From UBA11865 sp041570195 (GTDB lineage Bacteria > Chloroflexota > Anaerolineae > Promineifilales > Promineifilaceae), in assembly GCA_041570195.1 (NCBI GenBank), contig JBFFWQ010000004.1, positions 46,379 through 110,378 on the forward strand: DNA of 64,000 nt. Direction: 5' to 3'. The translations under genes and the position numbers were made by a program. Below the pieces are notes generated by a model. It did no database searches. It was not told where the DNA came from and saw only the letters and a list, made by a program, of their open reading frames with translations. Shown here piece after piece: positions 9,190 through 16,780 of this stretch (positions are counted from its first letter, which is position 1; each line of letters opens with the position of its first letter).

Positions 9190-9873
9190 TCAGCGTCCCT
9201 CGCGCGCTTCAACAATGTCGGCCACACGATGCGCCAGACGGTCGATCCACCAATTGCTCACTGCGCGCAGCACGACGAGCACGGCCAGCACTGCCAAACT
9301 AGTTTGTAGAGCCTTCTGTCGACTCTCGGCCGGTAGCATGTCGTCAAGCATCTTCTGAGCGACGCCGATACTGAATGCTAACTCTGACGGTGGAGCCGCC
9401 GGGACAACCACCTCGCCGCTCTCGTCACCCCGGGCACGCGCGGTAACCTGCGCATCCAATGACTCAAGGCTCTGGCTAATCATGGCCAGGGTAGAACTCT
9501 CCATCAGACGCTGGCCAACGCTGGCCAGGCGGCCGCCAACCTGGGCGTCGCCGCTGTAATACATCAGGGTCTTGTCATCCTGCGCTTCCAGACGCAATTG
9601 GCCATCACCACTGACGAAGCCCGGCGCTCCCCGGCCGTCGACATGAAGCTGGCAAGACTCAGGCGGATTGAGGTCTGATAGGTTGACGGTACCCTTGTAC
9701 AACCCCTGAACCGGACCGATACGGATCTTCATGGCTGCCTTATAATCATTCTCGCCCATTTTCTCTAGCTGCTGCACGCCGGGCAAGGTATTGCTGAGAA
9801 CTTCTGGATCTAGCATCGATTCCCAAACTAAATCACGCGGTGCATTAAATGTGTATGTTCCTTCAACTTTCAT
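9190..9873 (-). CDS. coxG: CoxG-family SRPBCC protein with C-terminal membrane helix
   Basis: 227 aa. Residues 1-150 match the CoxG (carbon monoxide dehydrogenase subunit G) branch of the SRPBCC fold: YTFNAPRDLVWESMLDPEVLSNTLPG, then KIRIGPVQGLYKG and the GRGAPGFVSGDGQ loop. A predicted membrane helix near residues 190-210 should tether it to the inner face of the membrane. CoxG is known to recruit mature CO dehydrogenase to the membrane, and the family may bind quinones. It follows phaR by five bases. The coxD/E/F-like genes are further downstream on the same strand, separated by the PP2C and RNase J genes. Confidence 0.88.
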   Translation of the reverse strand: MKVEGTYTFNAPRDLVWESMLDPEVLSNTLPGVQQLEKMGENDYKAAMKIRIGPVQGLYKGTVNLSDLNPPESCQLHVDGRGAPGFVSGDGQLRLEAQDDKTLMYYSGDAQVGGRLASVGQRLMESSTLAMISQSLESLDAQVTARARGDESGEVVVPAAPPSELAFSIGVAQKMLDDMLPAESRQKALQTSLAVLAVLVVLRAVSNWWIDRLAHRVADIVEAREGR

Positions 9874-9878
9874 GGTGA

Positions 9879-10433
9879 TTACTCTTCGTTGATTTCAAAC
9901 GTCTCCAATTTGGCCACCAGTTCATCCAGCCGCTCGTTTAGACTCTCCAAATCCGCTTGCGAAGGCACGCCGCGCCTGGTTAGGATCTGCTCCAACTCCT
10001 GATCGCTGGGTAGGGGAACGTCCCGTTTCTGGGGGCCGACAGAGATCAGCTTTACCCTCAAGGCTTCCCCTTCTTCCTGGTCTAGCTCGCCCGACGAAAT
10101 CAGGGCCTGTATGCGTTTCTCGATTTCTGCGTTGACATGCTGAAACAGCTCCAGCGGTGAGGCCAGCGTACGTCTCAGACCGGTTAAGGTCTGGCCACCC
10201 GACTGAATCAGGCCAGTAAGCACCGACCTTGGCAGAAAGCCGCCTTCCTTCTTCTCCTGTTCAAAGATGATCTGCGTCAGTGTCACGGCCGTCAAGTCTT
10301 CCCCGGTAAGATGATCGGTGATCTGGACTTCTTCACCCTGCTTAATCAGCTCAGCGATTCCGTCGAGGGTTACATACTGCTTCTCCTGAGTGTTATACAG
10401 TTTTCGATTGGGGTAGCGCTTGATGAAAATCAT
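9879..10433 (-). CDS. phaR: PhaR-like polyhydroxyalkanoate synthesis regulator
   Basis: 184 aa. The N-terminal 60 residues (IKRYPNRKLYNT, YVTLDGIAELIKQGEEVQ, TGEDLTAVTLTQIIFEQE) are the PHB/PHA accumulation regulator DNA-binding domain. The rest is charged and probably coiled-coil. PhaR of PHA producers represses phasin genes and binds PHA granules. The ATG has AAGGAA eight bases upstream. It has its own strong promoter with a hairpin-bearing leader and is followed by coxG after five bases. No PHA synthase is in the window, so the link to PHA is by family only. Confidence 0.85.
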   Translation of the reverse strand: MIFIKRYPNRKLYNTQEKQYVTLDGIAELIKQGEEVQITDHLTGEDLTAVTLTQIIFEQEKKEGGFLPRSVLTGLIQSGGQTLTGLRRTLASPLELFQHVNAEIEKRIQALISSGELDQEEGEALRVKLISVGPQKRDVPLPSDQELEQILTRRGVPSQADLESLNERLDELVAKLETFEINEE

Positions 10434-10476
10434 GAGCGTGTTCCTTAACGGCCGCGGCTGTCTTCTGGGGTCGGCA

Positions 10477-10547
10477 TTCGGCGTCGAGCGCCGAACGACT
10501 GCTCATTCTCCGATCTGATTATATGCCCCCAGCTAAATCAATGTCAA
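10477..10547 (-). promoter_or_regulatory. phaR-coxG promoter and leader hairpin
   Basis: Minus-strand TTGACA (10547-10542), an 18-nt spacer and TATAAT (10523-10518) form a full-consensus sigma-70 promoter. The transcript should start near 10511. The roughly 75-nt leader holds a perfect 7-bp hairpin (TTCGGCG, loop of five, CGCCGAA; 10477-10495) that could influence translation or stability. Confidence 0.75.
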
Positions 10548-10551
10548 ATGC

Positions 10552-10605
10552 AAAAAAACAAGAAGAGGAGATGTCTACCGAATTTGGTAGACATCTCCTC
10601 TTCTT
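10552..10605 (-). terminator. strong intrinsic terminator after the phasin gene
   Basis: A perfect 20-bp stem (10560-10579 with 10586-10605) and a six-base loop, followed on the minus strand by seven T residues. It ends the phasin transcript about 60 bp after its stop and separates it from phaR. The T-run abuts the -35 box of the phaR promoter. Confidence 0.92.
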
Positions 10606-10666
10606 CTGTTTTGAATGCAAACGCCAGGTAGCTCGGCCACCCGGCGGCTAGGAAGTAGAGCCTAGC

Positions 10667-11050
10667 TCATTCTTCCTTATTGCTTAATTCGTCAACCTTC
10701 TCGGTCAGGGTCGTGATCTTGCGGCTGAGCGCGTCAATATCAGATTTGCTGGGGATGTTCATGCGGGCCAACACCTCTTCCATCCGGCCCTCATATGTTT
10801 CTTCCGCTTCGACCGACGCTTCTTCAGCTTTGCGGCGACGCCTTTCCATGACGTCTTTGATCAGCTTGCGACCGTCCTTCTCGGCGATCTCGCCACGCTC
10901 AATAAGCTTGTGGACGAATTTCTCAACCTCTTCCTGGGTCAGCGCTACGGCGCCGATGCCGGCCAGCAAAACACTGCGGGCCATCTCTAACATCGGATTG
11001 TGTCCGTTCTCGTCAAGCAGTTCTTCTGTAACTTCTACTTCTTCGGTCAT
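10667..11050 (-). CDS. phasin-family / PhaF-type small protein
   Basis: 127 aa. A short hydrophobic segment (MARSVLLAGIGAVALTQEEVEKFVHKLIERGEI) is followed by a long charged helix rich in Glu, Arg and Lys, ending in a heptad-like ITTLTEKVDEL. This is the pattern of the poly(hydroxyalkanoate) granule-associated/phasin family. Members coat PHA granules or act as helical scaffolds. The ATG has AAGGAG upstream. It is transcribed alone from a consensus promoter flanked by two operators and ends at a strong terminator, which suggests a highly expressed, regulated protein. Confidence 0.75.
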   Translation of the reverse strand: MTEEVEVTEELLDENGHNPMLEMARSVLLAGIGAVALTQEEVEKFVHKLIERGEIAEKDGRKLIKDVMERRRRKAEEASVEAEETYEGRMEEVLARMNIPSKSDIDALSRKITTLTEKVDELSNKEE

Positions 11051-11180
11051 TTCTGATTCTCCTTGGGTGTAGGGAGCAGGATGGCGCTTGTAGGTGGCGT
11101 CTTAGAAGCGGAGTTTTTTCCTTGGCTACTCTTCATGACCTGCCGCCTGCCCATCTATTCTCCTGATAGTGTACTTTCTT

Positions 11181-11237
11181 CATTCATAACGCAGTGCGTT
11201 ATGAATGGATTATAACGCATTGCGTCATAGGTGTCAA
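11181..11237 (-). promoter_or_regulatory. phasin promoter with two palindromic operators
   Basis: Minus-strand TTGACA (11237-11232), 17-nt spacer and TATAAT (11214-11209) give a perfect-consensus promoter. One palindrome, ATAACGCA-T-TGCGTCAT (11212-11228), lies in the spacer. A longer one with 13-bp perfect arms (CATTCATAACGCA, one central base, then its complement; 11181-11207) covers the expected start site. Both share the core TAACGCA-n-TGCG and their centres are 26 bp apart. This is the layout of a TetR- or MarR-like repressor site pair; the regulator is not identified. Confidence 0.85.
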
Positions 11238-11265
11238 GCAACTTAGACTTTGAGTTTCATCCCGG

Positions 11266-11271
11266 TATAAT
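11266..11271 (+). promoter_or_regulatory. candidate -10 box for the SDR cluster
   Basis: TATAAT lies about 100 bp upstream of the SDR start on the plus strand. No good -35 hexamer is seen at 16-18 nt. The 11051-11373 gap otherwise holds the divergent phasin promoter and leader. Confidence 0.4.
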
Positions 11272-11373
11272 TGGCAAAAGATATTAGGGATCGCGCTTCG
11301 TTTGTGCGTGTCATCAGAGCAGGGGCGTGCCAGAGGCGTTGGGTCAAGCGTTATGGCTGAAGAGGAGTTAGAA

Positions 11374-12444
11374 ATGGCTGACGAAACGGTCGTAGCAGTT
11401 ACCGGAGTTGGCAGCTATTGGGGAGGCCGGTTAGCTGGTCGCTTGCTGAAAGAATCGACGGTCAAGGTGATTGGCCTCGACGTAAAGACGCCAGCGGCCG
11501 AGATCCCCGGCCTGGATTTTATCCAGGCCGATGTTCGGAGCCCGCTGCTCGTAGATCTGCTGCGCGCTGAAGAGGTTGCAGCGCTGTGCCATCTCGATTT
11601 TCTGAGCCTGACCGAGCGCAGCGAGACGGCCTTCGAACACAATGTAATGGGCACAATGGAAGTGCTGGGCGCCTGCGCCGAAGCTGGGGTGGGACGGATT
11701 GTCATTCGCAGTAGCACGGCCGTATACGGCGCCCACCCTGACAACTCTGCGTTCCTGACCGAGGAGACGGAGCTGCGAGGGAGCCATCGCTATGGTTATA
11801 CACATGATGAGCTCGAGATCGAGGCTTTTTGCAGCGGTTTTCGCGGCCAATGGCCTGACGTGGCGCTGACTGTGCTTCGTTTTGCCAATATCATCGGGCC
11901 GGGCGCCGATACGCCCATGACCCAGTTTCTCAAGCTTCAATCGCCGCCGATATTACTGGGCTTCGACCCATTGTTACAGGTGGTTCATGAGGACGATGTG
12001 GTAGAGGCGCTCGCCCACGCGACCCTGAATAGCGTCTCGGGTGTCTTCAATGTTGCGGCTGAAGACGTCATGCCGCTTTCTCGAATCTTGCGCCTGGTCC
12101 GCAGAGTTCCGCTTCCTATATTCCATCCAATCGCCTATCGTGGCTTGTACATGCTACAAGGTACAAGTCTGCAGCCGCTACGATACGTTCCGATTGAGTG
12201 GGATTATCTGCGTTACCCATGGGTTGCCGACTTGTCGCGGATGGGGGATGAGTTCGGCTTCGCTCCGGTTTATACAGCCGCCGAGGCGCTGCGTGAATTC
12301 GCCAGGCAGCGACAGCGCGGGGAAGGCGACGACGAGTTGGCCGGTGCAGCATACGATGATCAGAGCCTACGCGATACCATCGATCGGCGGCAGCGAATCC
12401 GGGAACGCCAAACCAGCATGAAGGACCCGGCCGATGAAGCATGA
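11374..12444 (+). CDS. NAD-dependent epimerase/dehydratase-like SDR, atypical active site
   Basis: 356 aa. An extended-SDR Rossmann fold with VTGVGSYWGGRLA as nucleotide-binding loop, QADVRS, VIRSSTAVYG (catalytic Ser region) and a C-terminal substrate domain. The catalytic Tyr is Y142, but the usual Lys four residues later is Glu146 (YTHDE), so the classical YxxxK pair is broken. It may bind a nucleotide or lipid cofactor without normal dehydrogenase chemistry. The ATG at 11374 has GAGGAG six bases upstream. It heads a cluster with an acyltransferase and SCP2 proteins, which suggests a lipid-related role. Confidence 0.8.
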   Translation: MADETVVAVTGVGSYWGGRLAGRLLKESTVKVIGLDVKTPAAEIPGLDFIQADVRSPLLVDLLRAEEVAALCHLDFLSLTERSETAFEHNVMGTMEVLGACAEAGVGRIVIRSSTAVYGAHPDNSAFLTEETELRGSHRYGYTHDELEIEAFCSGFRGQWPDVALTVLRFANIIGPGADTPMTQFLKLQSPPILLGFDPLLQVVHEDDVVEALAHATLNSVSGVFNVAAEDVMPLSRILRLVRRVPLPIFHPIAYRGLYMLQGTSLQPLRYVPIEWDYLRYPWVADLSRMGDEFGFAPVYTAAEALREFARQRQRGEGDDELAGAAYDDQSLRDTIDRRQRIRERQTSMKDPADEA

Positions 12445-12491
12445 GCGGCGCGGCAACTGGGCAATAACAAGGTCCACCGAGGAGTAGAGTC

Positions 12492-13730
12492 ATGAGTGCG
12501 AGCGAAATCGAAACACACTGTGTGGCCATTACTAAGGCCGGCAGCCAGTGCAAGAACCTGGCGACGACTGGTTCGGACTATTGCCATATTCACCGACCGG
12601 TGACCATTAGTGCTGCAGACGGTAGGCCACCTACGGGGCCGCTCCCAAATGGAGCGATTAGCGACGAGCGGCTTCGCCAACAGCTGATGACTGAGCTGGA
12701 CAATTTGATCAGACGTGTTAAGGCCCTCTCGCCAGAGTATGAAACGCCTGAGTTTACACACCGGCGCATGGTTGACTTGGCGGATGAACAGGCCGACAGC
12801 ATGGCGCCGGACGTGAGCCTGGGAATTCTCGAGCGCCTTCGTAGTGCTGTCAACAAGGATCTGCTTGACGCCGAAACCTGGAAAGGCATGTGGTACATGG
12901 TCAACTATACGTTGGAGTATCAGAGCGATATCGTTCGCCGGCGTTTCAAAGGTGACTATGAGACCGATGGGTGGGGCCTAGATTGGGAATTCCTTGAGGC
13001 GGTGCGCCCGTTTCTGGACTTCATGTATAAACTATACTGGCGGGTAGAAACCACTGGCATTGAGAATATACCTGATTATGATCGCGCCTTGTTGGTCAGC
13101 AATCATTCGGGTCAGTTGCCCTGGGATGGGGCGATGATAATGACGGCGATTCTCAATGAACATCCGGCCCAGCGGTTGGTTCGTAACCTGTACGCCAACT
13201 GGTTCCCGTCGTTGCCATTTCTTTCGGCCGCCCTGGTCAAGATGGGCCAGGCGCTAGCCTCGGTTGAAAATGGCACGCGCCTCCTGGAGCAAGATGAGTT
13301 GGTTGGCGTTTTTCCCGAGGGGTACAAGGGCGTGGGCAAACTGTTCAAGGACCGCTATAAGCTGGCCCGCTTTGGCCGCGGTGGGTTCGTGAAAATGGCT
13401 TTGAAAACCCAGGCGCCGATCATTCCGGTGTCCGTTGTTGGCGCCGAAGAGACCTATATCTCCCTGGCCAAATCGCCGACCCTGGCCAGGCTAACCGGTT
13501 TTCCTTACTTCCCAATCTCGCCCAGATTCCCATGGTTGGGACCTCTGGGAGCAATACCATGGCCGACAAAATGGTATATTGATTTTGGCGAACCAATATC
13601 GCTGGATGCACATGGCCCTGATGCGGCCGACGACGTAGTTTTGGTGTCGCAATTGACGGATCAGGTTCGCAATATCGTACAGGAGATGATCGGATTCCGC
13701 TTGAGCCAGCGACGATCGGTGATTTACTGA
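12492..13730 (+). CDS. lysophospholipid acyltransferase (PlsC-like) with N-terminal zinc-knuckle
   Basis: 412 aa. The C-terminal half is a PlsC-superfamily acyltransferase: acceptor motif NHSGQLPWDG with His205 and Asp212 (HX6D rather than the usual HX4D), then FPEGYKG near residue 274 and PIIPVSVVGAEE. This wider spacing occurs in a subfamily of putative phospholipid acyltransferases. Residues 10-34 form a Cys/His cluster (C10, C20, C31, H34) like the short zinc-knuckle module of DUF5763-type proteins, an unusual fusion. A 130-residue charged linker separates the two. It ends one base before an SCP2 gene, so they are probably co-translated. Confidence 0.83.
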   Translation: MSASEIETHCVAITKAGSQCKNLATTGSDYCHIHRPVTISAADGRPPTGPLPNGAISDERLRQQLMTELDNLIRRVKALSPEYETPEFTHRRMVDLADEQADSMAPDVSLGILERLRSAVNKDLLDAETWKGMWYMVNYTLEYQSDIVRRRFKGDYETDGWGLDWEFLEAVRPFLDFMYKLYWRVETTGIENIPDYDRALLVSNHSGQLPWDGAMIMTAILNEHPAQRLVRNLYANWFPSLPFLSAALVKMGQALASVENGTRLLEQDELVGVFPEGYKGVGKLFKDRYKLARFGRGGFVKMALKTQAPIIPVSVVGAEETYISLAKSPTLARLTGFPYFPISPRFPWLGPLGAIPWPTKWYIDFGEPISLDAHGPDAADDVVLVSQLTDQVRNIVQEMIGFRLSQRRSVIY

Positions 13731-13731
13731 T

Positions 13732-14136
13732 ATGGCATTTTACAATGACAGCGACCAGTTCATGAGTACGCTAGATAGGCTCTTTGGTAGGGTGCAGCAG
13801 GCGTATCCACAGGCGGCCGAGGATCTCGAAAAGGCGAAATTGATCCTGCGTTTTCAATGTTCAGATCCCGAGGCTAGTATCCTCATCAACGGGCGCCGCA
13901 AGCCGGCCAGCGTCACTTTCGGCGATAATCGGATACGGCCCGAGGTCGATGTCCAACTTACGGCCGACACGCTGCACGGTATCCTGCTCGGCGATCTCAA
14001 ATTATCCAAGGCGCTGGCTTCCCGCTCATTGAAAATCCATGGACCGGCCCGCAAGACGCTGGCCGTGACCGGCCTGTTCCATCAGTGCCAGACGCTTTAC
14101 CCGGAAGTGTTGAAAGAAAACGGATTGTTTGAGTGA
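13732..14136 (+). CDS. SCP2 sterol-binding domain protein
   Basis: 134 aa. The sequence follows the SCP2 fold: a leading helix, a beta segment (KLILRFQCSDPEASILING), VDVQLTADTLHGILLGDLKLSKALASRSLKIHG, and a final helix. Bacterial SCP2 domains bind acyl-CoAs or other lipids in a hydrophobic tunnel. The start codon lies one base after the acyltransferase stop, which supports joint expression and a lipid-carrier role for that enzyme. Confidence 0.8.
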   Translation: MAFYNDSDQFMSTLDRLFGRVQQAYPQAAEDLEKAKLILRFQCSDPEASILINGRRKPASVTFGDNRIRPEVDVQLTADTLHGILLGDLKLSKALASRSLKIHGPARKTLAVTGLFHQCQTLYPEVLKENGLFE

Positions 14137-14264
14137 CCAGAGCGGGCAAAAAAGCACGGACCGCAATCGGCTCAGAGCTGAAAGCTATTTCTTAAGGAGA
14201 CGTCATTTTCCACAGAGTACGACCATGGATAAGAACAGCAGGTGCAGGAAGTCAAGCACTCCCT

Positions 14265-14295
14265 AATCCGTGTGATCTGTGTAAATCTGCGTCCC
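14265..14295 (+). repeat. degenerate 9-10 bp tandem motif
   Basis: Three successive variants of one word, tccgtgtga, tctgtgtaaa and tctgcgtcc, sit in the 180-bp gap between the two SCP2 genes. Very similar stretches are scattered between genes in many unrelated bacterial genomes. No function is evident here. Confidence 0.5.
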
Positions 14296-14317
14296 ATTTC
14301 TTTTCCAAGGAGGCGAA

Positions 14318-14728
14318 ATGGCATTACCTTTCCCGAGTGATGAATGGGTCAAATCGGCTATGGAGAAAGTCAATAACAGTTCCGATTACGCGAAGGCAGC
14401 CGCGAATTGGGAAGGCGATATCGTCTTCATCATCACTGCAATTCCCGGCAAACACAAGGAATCGGTCCTCTATATGGACCTTTGGCACGGTCAATGCCGC
14501 GATGCCTACGAAGTGACCGATCCTGCCGCGCAGAAGTCTGAGTTCGCCATCACCGCGCCCCTGCCTGTCTGGCGTAAGGTGCTGGAGGGAAAACTTGATC
14601 CCATTAGGGGCCTGGTCTCTCGCCAGCTCAAGCTTAAAGGCAACATGATGAAGATCATGAAAGCGCCCAAGGCAGCCGTTGAGCTGGTGAACAGTTGCCA
14701 GCAAGTTGACACAGAATGGCCTGGCTAG
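14318..14728 (+). CDS. second SCP2-like lipid-binding protein
   Basis: 136 aa. It shows the same fold pattern as the upstream SCP2 gene (DIVFIITAIPG, VLYMDLWHGQC, FAITAPLPVWRKVLEGKLDPIRGLVSRQLKLKGNM), ending in a Lys-rich helix. An AAGGAGG-like site precedes the ATG. It probably carries acyl chains or other hydrophobic ligands with the first copy. The pair differ strongly, so this is not a recent duplication. Confidence 0.75.
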   Translation: MALPFPSDEWVKSAMEKVNNSSDYAKAAANWEGDIVFIITAIPGKHKESVLYMDLWHGQCRDAYEVTDPAAQKSEFAITAPLPVWRKVLEGKLDPIRGLVSRQLKLKGNMMKIMKAPKAAVELVNSCQQVDTEWPG

Positions 14729-14801
14729 TAACTATACTGATCTTAATAGAAGCATTGGATCAATTCTCAGCGTAGAAGCACTGAGGTTGGAATAGCCTGG
14801 C

Positions 14802-15962
14802 ATGTGGCAGTTTAGTAGTCCCGAGATCGTATTTGGCGAAGGAGCTCTTAGTCGCCTGGCCGATATCCAGGCGCGACGCGTGGTGATCGTCACCGATCGC
14901 ACTCTGGTTGAGGCCGGAACTGTAGGCCTTTTGCTTGATCAATTGGCGCCGGCTGAAGTTAAATATGAGCTTTTCTGCGACGTAGAGCCGGAACCAGCCG
15001 TCCAGACGATGGAGCGAGCCCGCCAGGTCATCGATCGGGTCAATCCTGATAACGTGATCGCTTTGGGCGGCGGATCGGTTCTCGACGTGGCCAAGGTAGC
15101 CTGGTTTATGCATGAACACCCACAAGTGGCGTTGGAGGAGATAAGCATCTTCGATACTTACTCGCGGCCGGCCGCAGGTTTGATTGCCATACCGACGACG
15201 TCGGGTTCTGGCGCCGACGTAACCGTCGGCGCCGTCCTGACTGACTTGGTCGACAAACGGAAAGTCGTGGCCTACGCTCGCGAACTGCAGCCAACGTTGG
15301 TTTTGGCCGATCCGCTGCTCGCCCGAGAAATGCCCCGGCAGCTGACGGCCAACACGGGCATGGACGCTATTAGCCACGCTATTGAAGCGTTCACCGGCGC
15401 CTGGCACAATGATTTCGCCGATGGTCTGAGTCTGCATGCGTTGCGCCTGGCATTGAAGTACTTACCGCGCGCCTGGAGAGATGGCTCAGATGAGGAAGCA
15501 CGAGAGGGGATGCACAATGCGGCTACGATTGCCGGATTGGCGATCACCAACGCTTCCATTGCCTTGGGCCATGCCCTGGCGCACCCTTTGGGCGCCGTCT
15601 TTTCTCTGCCGCATGGCCAGGCAATAGGCGTGATGTTGCCTTACAGCATGGCCTACACGGCCAGCGGCGGCGGTACGCGTTATGGCGAATTGGCCCGCTG
15701 CCTTGGCCTGGATGCTCAGAGCGAGGCTGAGGGCCTAGCAAGTCTGTTGAAGATGCTTCGGAATTTGGCGTCAACGCTGTGCCTGCCCTCGACAATCCGC
15801 GACATGGGCCCGAGCGTTGATGAATTTGAAGCGGCACTGCCTGATTTGGTGGCCGGGGCAGCCATGGATCACCAATTGCTCACGACGCAGCGCGTGCCGG
15901 ACGAAGCGGAGATTGAACGCCTGTATCGCTACGCCTACGCGGGCGATAATGTCGATTTCTGA
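14802..15962 (+). CDS. iron-containing (group III) alcohol dehydrogenase
   Basis: 386 aa, full length for the family. NAD-binding motif GGGSVLDVAK and the TTSGSGAD loop come first. The metal-binding region follows, with GMDAISHAIEAF and GHALAHPLGAVFSLPHGQAIGVMLP, whose His residues with an Asp upstream would hold Fe2+. These enzymes interconvert alcohols and aldehydes with NAD(H); the substrate cannot be predicted. It is followed ten bases later by a patatin-like gene, probably in one transcript. Confidence 0.92.
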   Translation: MWQFSSPEIVFGEGALSRLADIQARRVVIVTDRTLVEAGTVGLLLDQLAPAEVKYELFCDVEPEPAVQTMERARQVIDRVNPDNVIALGGGSVLDVAKVAWFMHEHPQVALEEISIFDTYSRPAAGLIAIPTTSGSGADVTVGAVLTDLVDKRKVVAYARELQPTLVLADPLLAREMPRQLTANTGMDAISHAIEAFTGAWHNDFADGLSLHALRLALKYLPRAWRDGSDEEAREGMHNAATIAGLAITNASIALGHALAHPLGAVFSLPHGQAIGVMLPYSMAYTASGGGTRYGELARCLGLDAQSEAEGLASLLKMLRNLASTLCLPSTIRDMGPSVDEFEAALPDLVAGAAMDHQLLTTQRVPDEAEIERLYRYAYAGDNVDF

Positions 15963-15971
15963 GAGGCGTCG

Positions 15972-16748
15972 ATGCGCATTGGACTTGCTTTAAGTGGTGG
16001 GGCTGCCCGTGGACTGGCTCACGTGGGCGTATTGGAGGTTCTGGCCGAAGCCGGCATTCCCATTGATTGTGTTGCCGGCTGCAGCGCCGGCTCAATCCTG
16101 GGCGCTCTCTATTGTGCAGGTATGTCTATGGAGCGCATCCGTTCGCTCGCGCCCAATATCTCCTGGCGGCGCATTGCCGAACTAGTCCGTTCAGATCAGG
16201 GACTGCTCACGTTTGAGAAACTCGAGCGCTTGATAGTAATGCTCATTGGGGACGTCGAATTTCAAGATTTGGCGCTGCCGCTCGCCGTTGTGGCCATGAA
16301 CGCTGTCAACGGGGAGCGACTGATCATTCGGCAGGGCCGGGTAGCGGCCGCCGTCCGGGCCAGTTGCTCAATCCCGGGCCTTGTGACGCCGGTCGAATTC
16401 GACGGCCGGTCACTGGTGGATGGTGGGATCGTTGACAACTTACCGGTTGATGCGGCCAGGGCGCTAGACGCGGATTTTGTCATCGGCGTCGACGTGTTTG
16501 AGCCGCACTACGCGCGAAATAGGGGCCCATTGGGGAAGGGGCTGACGGCCATCGAAACGCTGGTGCGTAACACCGGCGGAGGTGTCGGCCGGGCCGATTT
16601 TCTGATAGCGCCGAAAACCGCTGGCCGAACGTACATCCGCTTTTCGGGTTACGAGGAGCTTGTGTTACTAGGCCAGCAGGCGGCCCGTGAACGCCTGCCG
16701 CTTTTGCAAAGGGCCATCACCGAACGGCGCTTGATCACAAACTCTTAG
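15972..16748 (+). CDS. patatin-like phospholipase (RssA/YchK type)
   Basis: 258 aa. It shows a patatin Ser-Asp dyad: oxyanion-hole GGAARG, nucleophile elbow GCSAGS with the catalytic Ser, and DGGIVDN carrying the Asp. It has no signal peptide, so it is a cytoplasmic or membrane-peripheral esterase of the RssA type, acting on acyl lipids. It closes the lipid-flavoured cluster and is probably co-transcribed with the alcohol dehydrogenase. Confidence 0.92.
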   Translation: MRIGLALSGGAARGLAHVGVLEVLAEAGIPIDCVAGCSAGSILGALYCAGMSMERIRSLAPNISWRRIAELVRSDQGLLTFEKLERLIVMLIGDVEFQDLALPLAVVAMNAVNGERLIIRQGRVAAAVRASCSIPGLVTPVEFDGRSLVDGGIVDNLPVDAARALDADFVIGVDVFEPHYARNRGPLGKGLTAIETLVRNTGGGVGRADFLIAPKTAGRTYIRFSGYEELVLLGQQAARERLPLLQRAITERRLITNS

Positions 16749-16780
16749 CTGGCTTGCCTTCAATAGACCGCAGGATTGAT

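Noticed and set aside
10552..10610. Long perfect inverted repeat considered as a CRISPR or mobile-element end
   Set aside because: There is a single copy with a loop of six and a T-run directly after the stem, which is a terminator.
14760..15437. 225-codon minus-strand open frame
   Set aside because: It is antisense to the iron alcohol dehydrogenase, which is a clear family member.
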